Positions 26,601 to 35,706 of a stretch of 64,000 nucleotides of DNA are shown here, piece after piece. The stretch's first letter is position 1, and every line of letters starts with the position of its first letter. The position numbers and the translations under genes are program-made. The notes under the pieces were generated by a model. That model saw only the letters and a list, made by a program, of their open reading frames with translations. It was not told where the DNA came from and did not search any database. The stretch comes from DATBGZ01 sp963803115 (GTDB lineage Bacteria; Actinomycetota; Actinomycetes; Mycobacteriales; Micromonosporaceae), in the NCBI GenBank assembly GCA_963803115.1, contig CAWDLN010000008.1, positions 806,001-870,000 on the forward strand, given 5' to 3'.

Positions 26601-27624
26601 CTCTTCAACCACAACCCGATGACGAGCACGTCCGTGCGCCGGACGACGATGACGATTCGATCTCGGCTCGGCCGCCGACGTCGCGCATCCGTTCCCGTAT
26701 CGAACGACGCAGCCCGATGTCGCCACCGGTCGACGCCGAGTCGTAGCCCCGACCAGAGTCGACGATCTCCACGGTGAGGCCCCGTCGGACCGGAACGCCC
26801 GAAGCGTCGCGCGGCGGGTGTCGCCGTGCTTGGCCACGTTGGTGAGTGCCTCACGCGCGGCGTCGACGAGTGGGGCGGCAACCTGAGCTCGGATCCGGAT
26901 GTCCGCGATGGCCTCGCCATTCGCTAGTTCATCCACAGTAGACAGAAGGTCGGCGCGGAGATCCACCTGCTGGCGCGCACGCTCCCGCTCCATCGCGAGC
27001 GCCGCGGCCTGTTCTACGGCGAGCCGGTGATGCTTGTCCAGCGAGCGAGCGGAATTGCGGAGTTGCCTGGCCACTGACCATGCGACAACGGCGACCGAGA
27101 CGAACATGACCGAATCGGGCGCCGCACTCCAGATTGGACACAGGGAAGCCGTCGCGGAGCGCCGAACCGAGGTTGACGGCGGCCAGCGCTCCGGTGCCGA
27201 TTAGGGTCCACCGGATCGGCCGGTCCGGCAACCGAACGTGACGCTGACAACGACGGCGAAGTTATAGAAAGGGCTTTGGCTCGGGAATGCGGCGAACACA
27301 AGGGCACGGCGGTGATCCCGAGGAGGGCAATGACGCAGATCATATCGAGCGCGCCCAGCATGCGGCCGCGCCGGCCAGTCACCATGCAGATCCCGATCAC
27401 CGCCACGGAGTCGAGCGCGGCGACCGCGGCAAGAACGGTCAGGCCGACAAGCCGCCGACCTTCCAACGTCCGGTCATCACGTCCGGAGCCAAACCCATCA
27501 GAGCGCCGACCCGCGCCGCCACCACCACTACGCCCAACGTCCGCTCGGCCCGGCCGACGGCCGTATCCGCGGGCCGTGGTACGGCCTCCACGACCACAGA
27601 GCCGACACCCACGGCTGTGGTCAT
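26601..27624 (-). pseudogene. Remnant of a split-kinase 'A' gene
   Basis: From MTTAVGVGSVVVEAVP at 27624 the minus strand, in changing frames, follows the intact kinase at 31628: GRAERTLGVVVVAARVGAL, then GLTVLAAVAALDSVAV, ALDMICVIALLGIT, SARSLDKHHRLAVEQAAALA, RQQVDLRADLLSTVDELANG and VDAAREALTNVAKHGDTRRA. The N-box (REALTNVAKH) is intact, while the place of the acceptor His-Asp reads Arg-Ala, as the intact A protein has Gly-Thr. At least three frameshifts. Confidence 0.75.
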
Positions 27625-27861
27625 CACCCCTCCCGGACGAAGAATTCGTCGGTGCCAGGTCCGCTGCTCACGCCGTGCCATGCCGGTCCCAACCAAAGCC
27701 TACGCGCCCCGGCGGCTGCTTCGCGTCCCACGTTCACATGACACGATATTTATACTGGTACATTCATGCACGCAGAGCCAGGCTTGCGGGGTGCTCAGCC
27801 GCCCCGCGCGTAACACAAATGGATGACGCAATCCGAGTGATCTCGTTCTTACGATCAACCA

Positions 27862-28530
27862 GTGCCGACGCGATGGGCGAGGACCTGGTTCGGTGCGACA
27901 GCGCTACTGGTCCTCGTGGGAACCGCCATCCAGCAGATCGTCATCGGCGCCGTCGCCGGCGGCCCGGCCGCACCCGCCGTCCGTGCCATCAACGTAGTGT
28001 CCTACTTCAGCATCGAGTCCGATGTGCTTGTCGGCGTGACATGCGTGCTGCTCGCAGTGGATCCGCGACGAAACTCGATGACCTTCCGAGCGTTTCGATT
28101 CGCCGGGCTAGTCGCCATCATTACGTCCAGCGTTGTGTACCACGCGCTCTTCGGCGATCTCGTCCGCTTCACCGGGTGGGGACTGGCCGGGGATCAGATC
28201 CTGCACACAGTGGTGCCGGTTCTCGCCGTCGTCGGCTGGCTGTGGTACGGGCCACGGGGACTGGTGTCCTGGGGCATCGCCGCGTGGTCGGTGTTGTACC
28301 CGCTGGGGTGGCTCGTGCTCACCGGGGTTCGGGGCGCGCTGACCGGCTGGTACCCGTACCCGTTCATCGACCCGGGCCGGTTGGGCTACCCGATTGCGCT
28401 GCGGAACCTGTCGCTGCTCGGTCTTGTCATCCTGTTCGTAACTGTTGCCGCCACCGTGATCGATCAGTGGCTGACGACACGGTCGCGGGCCAAGCCGGAC
28501 TCCGTGCGGGTTGCGGCTCCGCCACGATGA
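27862..28530 (+). CDS. Pr6Pr-family membrane protein
   Basis: 222 residues with six predicted membrane helices. Family-type stretches are NVVSYFSIESDVLVGVT (residues ~44-60), the YHALFGDL loop after helix 3, DQILHTVVPVLAVVGW, and GWYPYPFIDPGRLGYP. Pr6Pr proteins (FAR-17a/AIG1-like fold) are conserved actinobacterial membrane proteins; related eukaryotic proteins are threonine-type fatty-acid-ester hydrolases, but the bacterial function is not known. GTG start at 27862 without a clear ribosome site. No operon partner: both neighbours point the other way. Confidence 0.85.
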   Translation: MPTRWARTWFGATALLVLVGTAIQQIVIGAVAGGPAAPAVRAINVVSYFSIESDVLVGVTCVLLAVDPRRNSMTFRAFRFAGLVAIITSSVVYHALFGDLVRFTGWGLAGDQILHTVVPVLAVVGWLWYGPRGLVSWGIAAWSVLYPLGWLVLTGVRGALTGWYPYPFIDPGRLGYPIALRNLSLLGLVILFVTVAATVIDQWLTTRSRAKPDSVRVAAPPR

Positions 28531-28539
28531 TTCGGAGCG

Positions 28540-29019
28540 CTACCAGTTGCCTTGTTCCTTCAGTCGAGGCGGCTGCATGCCAGTGACCAGGGTGGTGAGT
28601 GCCGCCGCGACGCTGCCGCCGGGACCCCACAGACCGGCGTGGTCAAGCGCGAAGACGCGGCCGGACTCGTCAATGGCGAGCACGGATTCGTGGTCGCCCT
28701 CCATACCGATGGGGAACAGCACAGTGTTCAGCACCCGGCCGAGGTCGGCGAGCGTCTCGGTGGTCGCCGCCACCAGCGTAGGGATCGATCGCGAAGGGAC
28801 GGCGGCGAAGGTCGCGACCAGGACCGTCCTGCACGACGTAGAGCCCGCGAACTCGCGCAACGCCTCGGTCGCCGCCGGAAACGCTTCGATCGTCGCGCCG
28901 TTGTGGCCGACCTCCCCCTTCCACGAACTCGATCGCGGTGGCGAGCTGCGCGCCGGTGAGACCCTGCCCGAACCGGCCTCACGCAGCACCTGGGCCACGT
29001 CACTCGGAAGCTCTGCCAT
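28540..29019 (-). CDS. SUKH-3-type immunity protein
   Basis: 159 residues; ATG at 29019 after GAGGTAGGGCG. The pattern LPSDVAQVLREAG at the start, FPAATEALREFAGSTS in the middle, and then TVLFPIGMEGDHESVLAI and ESGRVFALDHAGLWGPGGSV matches SUKH-family immunity proteins (SMI1/KNR4-like), with the GRV(Y/F) turn. Residues ~18-34 are unusually Ser/Pro/Arg-rich; reading the next frame gives a family-like GLTGAQLATAIEFVEG, so a compensating pair of indels may have scrambled this short part. It lies directly downstream of a broken deaminase-toxin fragment, its probable former partner. Confidence 0.7.
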   Translation of the reverse strand: MAELPSDVAQVLREAGSGRVSPARSSPPRSSSWKGEVGHNGATIEAFPAATEALREFAGSTSCRTVLVATFAAVPSRSIPTLVAATTETLADLGRVLNTVLFPIGMEGDHESVLAIDESGRVFALDHAGLWGPGGSVAAALTTLVTGMQPPRLKEQGNW

Positions 29020-29029
29020 CGCCCTACCT

Positions 29030-29370
29030 CTATTCTGAGTCGGACGGTCTGGCCAGTCCGACGAGGTCCGGCGGGCCGCCGGACCTCAAACCCGAAATGC
29101 CGCAGCAGCATCGCACAGGACAGGCACGGGGGCGCTGTCTCGCCCCCACCGGATTACCGACCTCGCGCACCCGGTAGGTCACCAGGCCCGCCCCCGCGAA
29201 CTGGGCACGGCAAGGCTCGTCGAGCCTGATCAGCGGTTCGCCCACCGAGCGGCGACGCGCATCCTCGGCATGCAACGCACCGGACAGCACCGCCGCCTCC
29301 GAGCACCGGCCGTGGCCCCGCAACCCGAAATTCCAGCGACAGCGGTGCGCATGAAGGCGAGCTCAGCTCC
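29030..29370 (-). pseudogene. YwqJ-like deaminase toxin remnant
   Basis: Minus-strand pieces: GHGRCSEAAVLSGALHAEDA (deaminase His/Glu active-site motif H-G-x-C-x-E), then AGLVTYRVREVGNPV, then in the other frame PSCAMLLRHFGFEVRRPAGP (the Cys-containing metal motif and following strand). This is the layout of the YwqJ-type nucleic-acid/nucleotide deaminases found at toxin C-termini. Frameshifts near 29110 and 29300 break it and the N-terminal delivery part is absent. It sits 11 bp upstream of the SUKH-type gene, as in toxin-immunity pairs. Confidence 0.65.
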
Positions 29371-29667
29371 AGAGGTTGTTGTCATGGCCCATCGCTCGAC
29401 TCATGCGGGTGACGGCAACAAGAGTCCACCGCGATCGGGCGGTCGCAGTCCACCGAGCCGGTGATATCGCCAGCGAACGTGAGTGGGCGCGAACCGCGCA
29501 CGTGCTGCGTCGCGGAGTGCCACCGACGTTAGAGGAAGCTGTCCAAAGACGTAGGCCGATCAGGAGCTCGTAGCGAAGGTCCGTGCAGAGACCGAGTGGC
29601 TGTGTGACGCCATTGCGAGCACGGGAGTCCGAAGTGGATTCGCGGCCGCGGCAGCGCATCGCGGTCG

Positions 29668-30417
29668 GTGGCGACCTCGGGTGAGTCGGTGACCCACTCG
29701 CGCGTGGTGTGGCTTGACCGGCGCCTTCGCGAGCCCGCGGACCTCCTCCTCATCGTGGGATTCGCGGCGCGGCTGGCCGGGCTTGACGAATTGACGTACG
29801 CGTTGCCGCTTGTCTGGGGGCAATACGAGCGGCCGTGGGAGGCCGGACTGCTGGCCGCCGGCCCGGCCGCCGAGAGCCTGCTCATTCTGGTGCTCTGGGC
29901 GGGGCAGGGAAGGTCAGTCCGGTCACGTTCGCCCTCGACCTGCCGACCGGGGCGCTCGCGCTATTCGCCAGCGCATGGATCGCCCGCAACGAGGAGTTCG
30001 GCTTTAGCTACTTCGCCTATCCGTATACAGTCGGTCTCGGGTTGTCGCTCGGCCTCGCGAGCCGACGGCTTGCCCAGGTACCGTCGAGGACGCAAGCCGG
30101 GCGGGCGCGATCCAACCGACAATCTCAGCGCCGGTGCCCGGGAAGCGCTCATCGAGGCAACCGACCACACCCTGTCCACCTTGTCCGGACGGGTCGACTC
30201 TGTCGTGCTCAGCGTGCGACCGCAGGAAGAAGGGGCACTGGTGACGCTGCAGGCGCGCGGTTCGGCCGAGCCGCCCGACCCCGTGCAGATTGCCTCTGCC
30301 GCGCGGCGCATCATCGACGCCGAGGGTGCCCCACGAATGGAGGAACTTCAGTACATCGACCTGTGGGTGCCGGCGAACGTGACGGCCAACCGATCGCGGG
30401 TCGGCGAGACCACCTGA
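29668..30417 (+). pseudogene. Split-kinase 'B' remnant lacking its His-Asp helix
   Basis: Starts with a membrane part like the kinase at 30420 (DLLLIVGFAARLAGLDELTY, ALPLVWGQ, AAESLLILVLW), changes frame near 29915 (FALDLPTGALALFASAW, FGFSYFAYPYTVGLGLSLGL), then near 30090 returns and goes straight to LSAGAREALIEATDHTLSTL and the end IDLWVPA. The central acceptor-helix region is deleted, and the ATP boxes are absent as in all 'B' copies. It lies tail-to-tail with the intact 'B' gene, with 2 bases between the stop codons. Confidence 0.8.
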
Positions 30418-30419
30418 GA

Positions 30420-31631
30420 CTAGGCGGTCACCGCCCTGCCGGAAGCGGCTGGCTCCGACCCAGCCTCGGTTCCGCGGTGGGCCGGCATCCAGAGCGCGGC
30501 GAAGGGTGCAGAGTCAACGGTCAGTCGACCACCCACGGACGCCAGCCGGGCCCGCGCATCGGCGATGTCGTCGGGATCGGGCACCATCCGGCCCGTCGAC
30601 AAGACGGTGATGAGAACGCCGTTCCCCTCGGGAACGGCCCGGACGACGATGTGCCCATCGGCAGACCCGAATGCCGCGATCGCCTGGTGCGTCGCCTCGA
30701 TCAGCGCTTCTCGCTGCTCGGAGACGAGGCCTGCGGAGGGGTCGACTCCACGCAGGCGGGCGTCACATACCTCCACCTCCAGACCCGCAAGGTTGGCTGC
30801 CCGGGCGGCCGCCTCCAATCCCACGCTCAGATCCTCGGACTGGTCCACTTCGCCGGTCTCCACATACCGGCGGAGCCAAGCCGCCTGCACCGCGACCCGC
30901 TGGCGCATGGCGTCGTCGGCGATCACGCCGCCACGTCCAAGCGTGTCCAGCGTCTGCAGGACGCGGTCGTGCAACGCCGTCGACAGGCGCGCTCGGTGCT
31001 TGGCAGTCACGAGGTCGGCGGTCTCGCGTACCGCCGCTGACCGTGCCTCCTCCAACGCATTCGCCGCCCGCCTGAGCAGACGGGCGCATCCCCAGCCGAC
31101 GAGCGGATTCACCAGGTAGGTAGGCACGACGAGGATGAGGTTTCCGGTCGGCGCGGGATGGAACAGGGCCAAGCCGACGATCCCCGCCGCCGCTGCGACG
31201 ACGCCGCAGATCAGCGCGCCGACGAGCGTACGGCAGGCCAGACCGAACGCGAACGAGATCAGGATGACGTACGGATAGGCGAACAGCACCCAGCCGATCG
31301 CTCCCGCCCGTTCGGTAAGGGCCGCGCCTATGATCAGTGCGACGGCGCTGACGAGCAGATCAACCCACAACGTCGCGGCGACGAGCCGGCGGCGCTTCAC
31401 CCACCAGCCGATCATGAGTACGCTCTCGGCGGCGAGCCCGACGGCGAGCGCAAGGCTCAAGCCAGGTCGGGGCAACCGCGACCACACCATCGGCAACACG
31501 TACGCCAAGGTGACAATGCCCGCGATCCGAATGGTTACGGCGGCCGACAGCACTATCCGCTCCCGGCCCGGAATCCTGCCGAGCCACCAGGCCCAGAACC
31601 GATCGTGCAACATTGACCGCTGGGCAATCAT
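30420..31631 (-). CDS. Sensor kinase subunit 'B': acceptor His but no ATP boxes
   Basis: 403 residues. Five to six membrane helices (residues ~25-185), then the HisKA_3-type helix ARLSTALHDRVLQTL with His221-Asp222. In the C-terminal domain, where the partner has REALTNVAKH and DVGRG, this protein reads REALIEATHQ (307-316) and STGRM (345-349): the Asn and the two Gly of the ATP site are gone. So it should be able to be phosphorylated but not to bind ATP itself. Its ATG overlaps the stop of the 'A' gene (ATGA), so the two are made together. Remnants elsewhere in the window show the same features. I infer a heteromeric kinase. Confidence 0.85.
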   Translation of the reverse strand: MIAQRSMLHDRFWAWWLGRIPGRERIVLSAAVTIRIAGIVTLAYVLPMVWSRLPRPGLSLALAVGLAAESVLMIGWWVKRRRLVAATLWVDLLVSAVALIIGAALTERAGAIGWVLFAYPYVILISFAFGLACRTLVGALICGVVAAAAGIVGLALFHPAPTGNLILVVPTYLVNPLVGWGCARLLRRAANALEEARSAAVRETADLVTAKHRARLSTALHDRVLQTLDTLGRGGVIADDAMRQRVAVQAAWLRRYVETGEVDQSEDLSVGLEAAARAANLAGLEVEVCDARLRGVDPSAGLVSEQREALIEATHQAIAAFGSADGHIVVRAVPEGNGVLITVLSTGRMVPDPDDIADARARLASVGGRLTVDSAPFAALWMPAHRGTEAGSEPAASGRAVTA

Positions 31632-32815
31632 CGCTGGTCCTCCTCAACGACCGGCACCCACACGCGCACCCGCGTCCCGCGATCTCGTTCGGAGCTGAAG
31701 GTAACGTGCCCGCCGACGGCTTCGATCCGCTCTTGTATCGACCGGCGCTGGCCGACCCGGCTGCGCGTCATCGCCACATCGTAGCCGCGACCGACGTCCG
31801 TGACCTCGACCTCGACGCCCCCGACGCCATGGCGAACTGACACAGACGCTCGCGTCGTGCCGGAATGCTTGGCGACGTTGGTCAACGCCTCTCGAACGGC
31901 GCCCGCTACCGCGCTCGCCGCTGCGTGAGGGATCGCCGGCTCACGATCTGGAAGCTCGAGCTCGATGTTCATGCCCGCGACCATCTTCTCGGCGACTAGA
32001 TCGCGCAACGCATGGATCAAACCGCTGTCCGGCTCGGGCAGCCCGGACTCGACCACTCTATGAAGCCAATCCGCCTCGCGACGGATCTGGTCACGCACGT
32101 GCGGATCGGTGACGACGTCGCTCACCGCTAGATCATCCACAGTGGACAGCAGGTGGGTGCCGAGCTCCTGCTGCTGCCGAGCGCGTTCGCGTTCACGGGC
32201 GAGGCCCGCCGCCCGCTCGACCGCCGCCTCGTGATGCCGATCCAACGACTGCGCCGATCGACGCAACAAACGTGCCAGGCCCCACGAGAGCACGCCAGCG
32301 CCGACGTACGTGGCCGAATCGGGCACGGCGTTCCACAACGGGTATGCGGAGCCCGCGCGCAGCGCACAACTGATGTTGGCCACGACCAGGACCGTTGCGA
32401 TCATGAGGGTTGTCGTCAACGACCACCGAGGCAGGCCGAAGCAGATCGCCGCCACGACGCTGAAGTTGTAGAAAGGACTCAGGTCCGGCGTACCCGGCAA
32501 GATCACCGGTAGGTCGGAGAGGACGATCGCCGTGATCACGCAGATCACGTCGAACCCCGCCCATCGCACGCTGACCTGACCAGAGACCACGCACGACGTG
32601 ATGAGGCCGACCGTACCGACGACGGCGATGGCGGTCAGAACCGCCAACGGCACGGCGCGACCCTCCGAGTGCGCCCCCGCCAACGACCCCGCCAAGACAA
32701 CCAGAGAACCACCCCGGGAGATCGCGACGACCACGGCGAGCGTGCGCTCGGCGCGGGTGCGCGCACTCGCGACGTCCGACCTGATGGCAACAGTGCTCTC
32801 CGTCGTGACCACCAT
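31628..32815 (-). CDS. Sensor kinase subunit 'A': ATP boxes but no acceptor His
   Basis: 395 residues from the ATG at 32815 (AAGGAACGG upstream; the open frame to 33067 is not needed). About six membrane helices (residues ~25-180), a helix SLDRHHEAAVERAAGLARER, and then RQQQELGTHLLSTVDDLA: aligned with the partner's LHDRVLQTLDTL, the His-Asp is replaced by Gly219-Thr220. The HATPase domain is complete: N-box REALTNVAKH (Asn313), G1 DVGRG (340-344) and G2 RGTRVRV. It should bind ATP but lacks its own phospho-acceptor. First gene of a two-gene operon with the 'B' subunit. Likely outputs are the LuxR-type regulators at 34861, 8623 or 16685. Confidence 0.85.
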   Translation of the reverse strand: MVVTTESTVAIRSDVASARTRAERTLAVVVAISRGGSLVVLAGSLAGAHSEGRAVPLAVLTAIAVVGTVGLITSCVVSGQVSVRWAGFDVICVITAIVLSDLPVILPGTPDLSPFYNFSVVAAICFGLPRWSLTTTLMIATVLVVANISCALRAGSAYPLWNAVPDSATYVGAGVLSWGLARLLRRSAQSLDRHHEAAVERAAGLARERERARQQQELGTHLLSTVDDLAVSDVVTDPHVRDQIRREADWLHRVVESGLPEPDSGLIHALRDLVAEKMVAGMNIELELPDREPAIPHAAASAVAGAVREALTNVAKHSGTTRASVSVRHGVGGVEVEVTDVGRGYDVAMTRSRVGQRRSIQERIEAVGGHVTFSSERDRGTRVRVWVPVVEEDQR

Positions 32816-33139
32816 CTCGTGCCGTTCCTTGCGTGAAAGCTCGACCTGAAGCTTCGCACCATTGCTCGTCCGGCACCATAGCCTGCCAATGCAGCCTAAG
32901 TGGACTGTCAAGCATCGGCGCGTCGACTCTTCGCACCTCATGGGTCGCACCCCGAGACTTCCGGGCGTCCCATTAACGCATGACTGGCCCACCGCATCGG
33001 CGTGCGGCATGGTCGAGATGCAGATCGTGTTACTCGCTCGCGACCACATCCGTGGCGCGTGTGCCATCGGCCCGGCGAGTGACGCGACACGCCCTAAGGC
33101 GGTGTCGACCGCAGCGGCCGAGAAGGGGCATGAATCGCG
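32816..33139. other. Divergent gap between kinase A and the secreted hydrolase
   Basis: 324 bp that must carry both promoters. I saw no clear palindrome or hairpin. A frame on the minus strand is open through part of it, but it has no protein-like features. Confidence 0.4.
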
Positions 33140-34837
33140 GTGTCCACGAGTAGCCCGTCACGGAGGCAGTCGTTTCTTTCGCGCTACCGTCGCGGTCGAA
33201 CCCGCCTCGTGACCAGGCGCTGGCTCGCGGTCGCGCTCGGCGGTCTTACCACCGCGGTCGCAGCCAGCCTCGTTCTGGTCACCGTGTCAGCGGCACAGGC
33301 GGCCGCGCCATCGCGACTGCTCTTTGGCACGAATCTGGTGTTGAACCCGGGCTCTGTCAACAGCGACAAGTTCCTCAACGACCCCGAGTTCCGGCAGGGC
33401 CTGCTCGACGTCGGTGTGAAGACACTCCGCATGCCGGTGCGGGGACCCAGCTCCGTCCAGCCGGGAATCGCCAACTTGGCCGAGCTGACCAAGGCGGTGC
33501 AGCTGACGAAGGCGATGGGTCTCGTTCCACTCGTCATCCTGCGCAACCCCAAGGACCCGGAACTACTGAACGACGACCTGGCGGTCATCGACCTTGTCAG
33601 GAGCACCTTCACCGACCCGGCCGCCGAGATCTACTACGAATGGGGCAACGAGCCGGACTCGTTCTTTGATCCGGTGAACCAGGTCGACCCGAACGTCTAC
33701 GTCCAGAAGTGGAACCAGGTCGTGCCCGCACTCAAGCAGCGAGACCCGAGGGCCCTTTTCGGCGGGCCGGTGACGTTTGAGTTCAACCCGAGCTACACGC
33801 GGACGTTCCTGCAGAACGCCAACCCGAAGCCGGACTTCGTCACCTGGCACACCTACACCTGTCCGTCGAGCGCATCGACGCAGGTCTGCCTCACGAACAT
33901 CGACGATTGGACGAACGACATCACTTCCGCGCGTGCCATCATGCAGGAGACGATCGGCACCACGGTGCCGGTGTGGAGCACGGAGTGGAACTGGAACCCA
34001 AACCTCACCGGCGACGGCAAGCTCAACAACCAACAGTTCATTCGCGAGTGGACACTGAAGGCGATCCAGGAACTACGCGACGCGGATGTCTTCGGCGCAT
34101 ACCACTTCGACGTCGAAGGCCTGACCCCCTTAGCCAGCACCAACGGAGCCGCCACCACGCAGGGACAGGCCTTCAGGGACAAGTTCGTCGAGTTCTTCGG
34201 CGGCGGCCCGTTGCCCAGTACGCCGACAACGTCAACGAGGCCCGCCACGACCACACCGCAGTCAACCCAGACCGCGACGCCGAATGGGTCGGTGACGATT
34301 CTCAATCCGACGCTGACGGTCACGCAGATCACTCAGCGCCCTGGGCCGGTTCCGTCGCCGGCCGGTTCGGCCACCACATCCGCGGGCGCGGCACCGCGTT
34401 TCTCATTCGAGGACGAAACGCTGGCTGGTTGGTCGAGCACAGGCAGTGTGCGTTCGCTGGTCACGAGCAACGCGGCCGGCGGGCAGGACGGGGCCAAGGC
34501 GCTGCAGATCACCTTCGTCTCCGCGAGCAACGGCGACTATCCACACGTGTCGGTTGGCACACCCGACGGACCCGCCTCGGGCGAGACCGTCACCGCCTCG
34601 GTGCTGGTGCCGGCGAACACGACGTCCACGGTGGCGGCCAAGCTCTACATACAAGACAGTAAATTTGTCTGGCACATGGCCCCGATGACCGATATCGGAC
34701 AGCGCGGTCAGTGGATTCAGTTGAGTTTCACGCCGACGGGGTATTCGGGCTCGGCGATCCGAGTAGGCCTGCAGATGCACGAGAACCCTAGCAACACCGA
34801 CACGGCACTCTTCCTCGACGCGGTCACCTGGCCGTAG
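33140..34837 (+). CDS. Secreted clan-A glycoside hydrolase-like protein with C-terminal CBM
   Basis: 565 residues. Arg-rich N-terminus and a hydrophobic helix (VALGGLTTAVAASLVLVTVS) ending in AQAAA form a signal peptide. Residues ~60-360 look like a TIM-barrel glycosidase (GH39/GH5-like): YYEWGNEPD holds the likely acid/base Glu171, and VWSTEWNWN the likely nucleophile Glu282, the Asn-Glu and Glu pattern of clan A. A Thr/Pro-rich linker (~370-425) leads to a beta-sandwich of the carbohydrate-binding kind (FSFEDETLAGWSSTGSVRSL ... FLDAVTWP). The substrate cannot be told. The next gene is a convergent regulator. Confidence 0.8.
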   Translation: MSTSSPSRRQSFLSRYRRGRTRLVTRRWLAVALGGLTTAVAASLVLVTVSAAQAAAPSRLLFGTNLVLNPGSVNSDKFLNDPEFRQGLLDVGVKTLRMPVRGPSSVQPGIANLAELTKAVQLTKAMGLVPLVILRNPKDPELLNDDLAVIDLVRSTFTDPAAEIYYEWGNEPDSFFDPVNQVDPNVYVQKWNQVVPALKQRDPRALFGGPVTFEFNPSYTRTFLQNANPKPDFVTWHTYTCPSSASTQVCLTNIDDWTNDITSARAIMQETIGTTVPVWSTEWNWNPNLTGDGKLNNQQFIREWTLKAIQELRDADVFGAYHFDVEGLTPLASTNGAATTQGQAFRDKFVEFFGGGPLPSTPTTSTRPATTTPQSTQTATPNGSVTILNPTLTVTQITQRPGPVPSPAGSATTSAGAAPRFSFEDETLAGWSSTGSVRSLVTSNAAGGQDGAKALQITFVSASNGDYPHVSVGTPDGPASGETVTASVLVPANTTSTVAAKLYIQDSKFVWHMAPMTDIGQRGQWIQLSFTPTGYSGSAIRVGLQMHENPSNTDTALFLDAVTWP

Positions 34838-34860
34838 CGGCCGTGGCGGTGGATTCGTCG

Positions 34861-35505
34861 TCAGACCTCGTGGCTCGGAGGTTGCGGGAGGAACCGGAGG
34901 GCGGCCAGCGCGAGCTCAGCCTTGTTGCCGAGCTGGAGCTTGGTTCGGATCCGCGCGATGTACGTGTCGACCGTTGCCTTCGAGACTCCCATCCGGGTAG
35001 CCGTCTGCTGGTGGGTGAAGCCTTGGGCGATAAAGCCGAGCGCCTGCTGCTCGCGGGGCGACAAGCCCTCGTGCGGCCGCCCCGGCGGCTTGCCCATTGT
35101 CGCGGCCTGAATGAGGTCCGCCAGCTGAGCCGACAGGTAGAACCCGCCCGCGGCCACCGACCGGAGAGCGTCGGCGTAGGCCTCTTCGCTGGCATGCTTT
35201 GTCAGGTACCCCGAGGCGCCGGCTTGCATCGCCGCGAGTACGTCGGCTGGAGCGCGGGACGCCGACACGATCAGCACCGGGGCGTGCGCGGAGAGATCCG
35301 TGACGGCCGACAGCGCCGGCCGACCATCCGCCTGGTAGAGATCGAGGAGCACGACGTCCGCGTCGACGGAGCCGTTCTCACCGCGCGCAAGCTCCCCCGG
35401 GGCGGACACCGATGATACGACCGTGAGGTCGTCAAACGCCGCCAGAATCGCGACGATGCCGTGGCGGGCCACCGGGTGATCATCGATGACGGCGACACGA
35501 AGCAT
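34861..35505 (-). CDS. LuxR/NarL-type response regulator
   Basis: 214 residues from an ATG at 35505 after GAGAGGTGGCC. Receiver: VIDDHP near residue 6, phospho-acceptor Asp in VVLLDLYQ, VSAS, GYLTK. LuxR output domain: SPREQQALGFIAQGFTH and MGVSKATVDTYIARIR. It is close to the regulator at 8623 along its whole length (the ADVVLLDLYQADGRPAL stretch is identical). It is the regulator nearest to the intact split kinase pair (2 kb away, same strand) and the best candidate for its partner. Confidence 0.93.
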   Translation of the reverse strand: MLRVAVIDDHPVARHGIVAILAAFDDLTVVSSVSAPGELARGENGSVDADVVLLDLYQADGRPALSAVTDLSAHAPVLIVSASRAPADVLAAMQAGASGYLTKHASEEAYADALRSVAAGGFYLSAQLADLIQAATMGKPPGRPHEGLSPREQQALGFIAQGFTHQQTATRMGVSKATVDTYIARIRTKLQLGNKAELALAALRFLPQPPSHEV

Positions 35506-35706
35506 GGCCACCTCTCTGTCGTGCTTTTGAACGACGCGACCCGGACGCATCGAACATACGAGCGCGGCCCGTCGGTGGCAACTAGTAGCACAGTCCCACT
35601 TCGCAGTCTAGATCATTGTCGATGAGTGTTGCCCGTCGGTCATGATCAGATATCGATGGCGCGTCGTGCGGGCTAGAGACACCCATCGCAGAACCATGGT
35701 CTGTTG

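Noticed and set aside
34826..34845. Terminator between the glycosidase-like gene and the convergent regulator
   Set aside because: Only a 5-bp stem (GGCCG/CGGCC) with a 3-base loop and no T-run; too weak to call.
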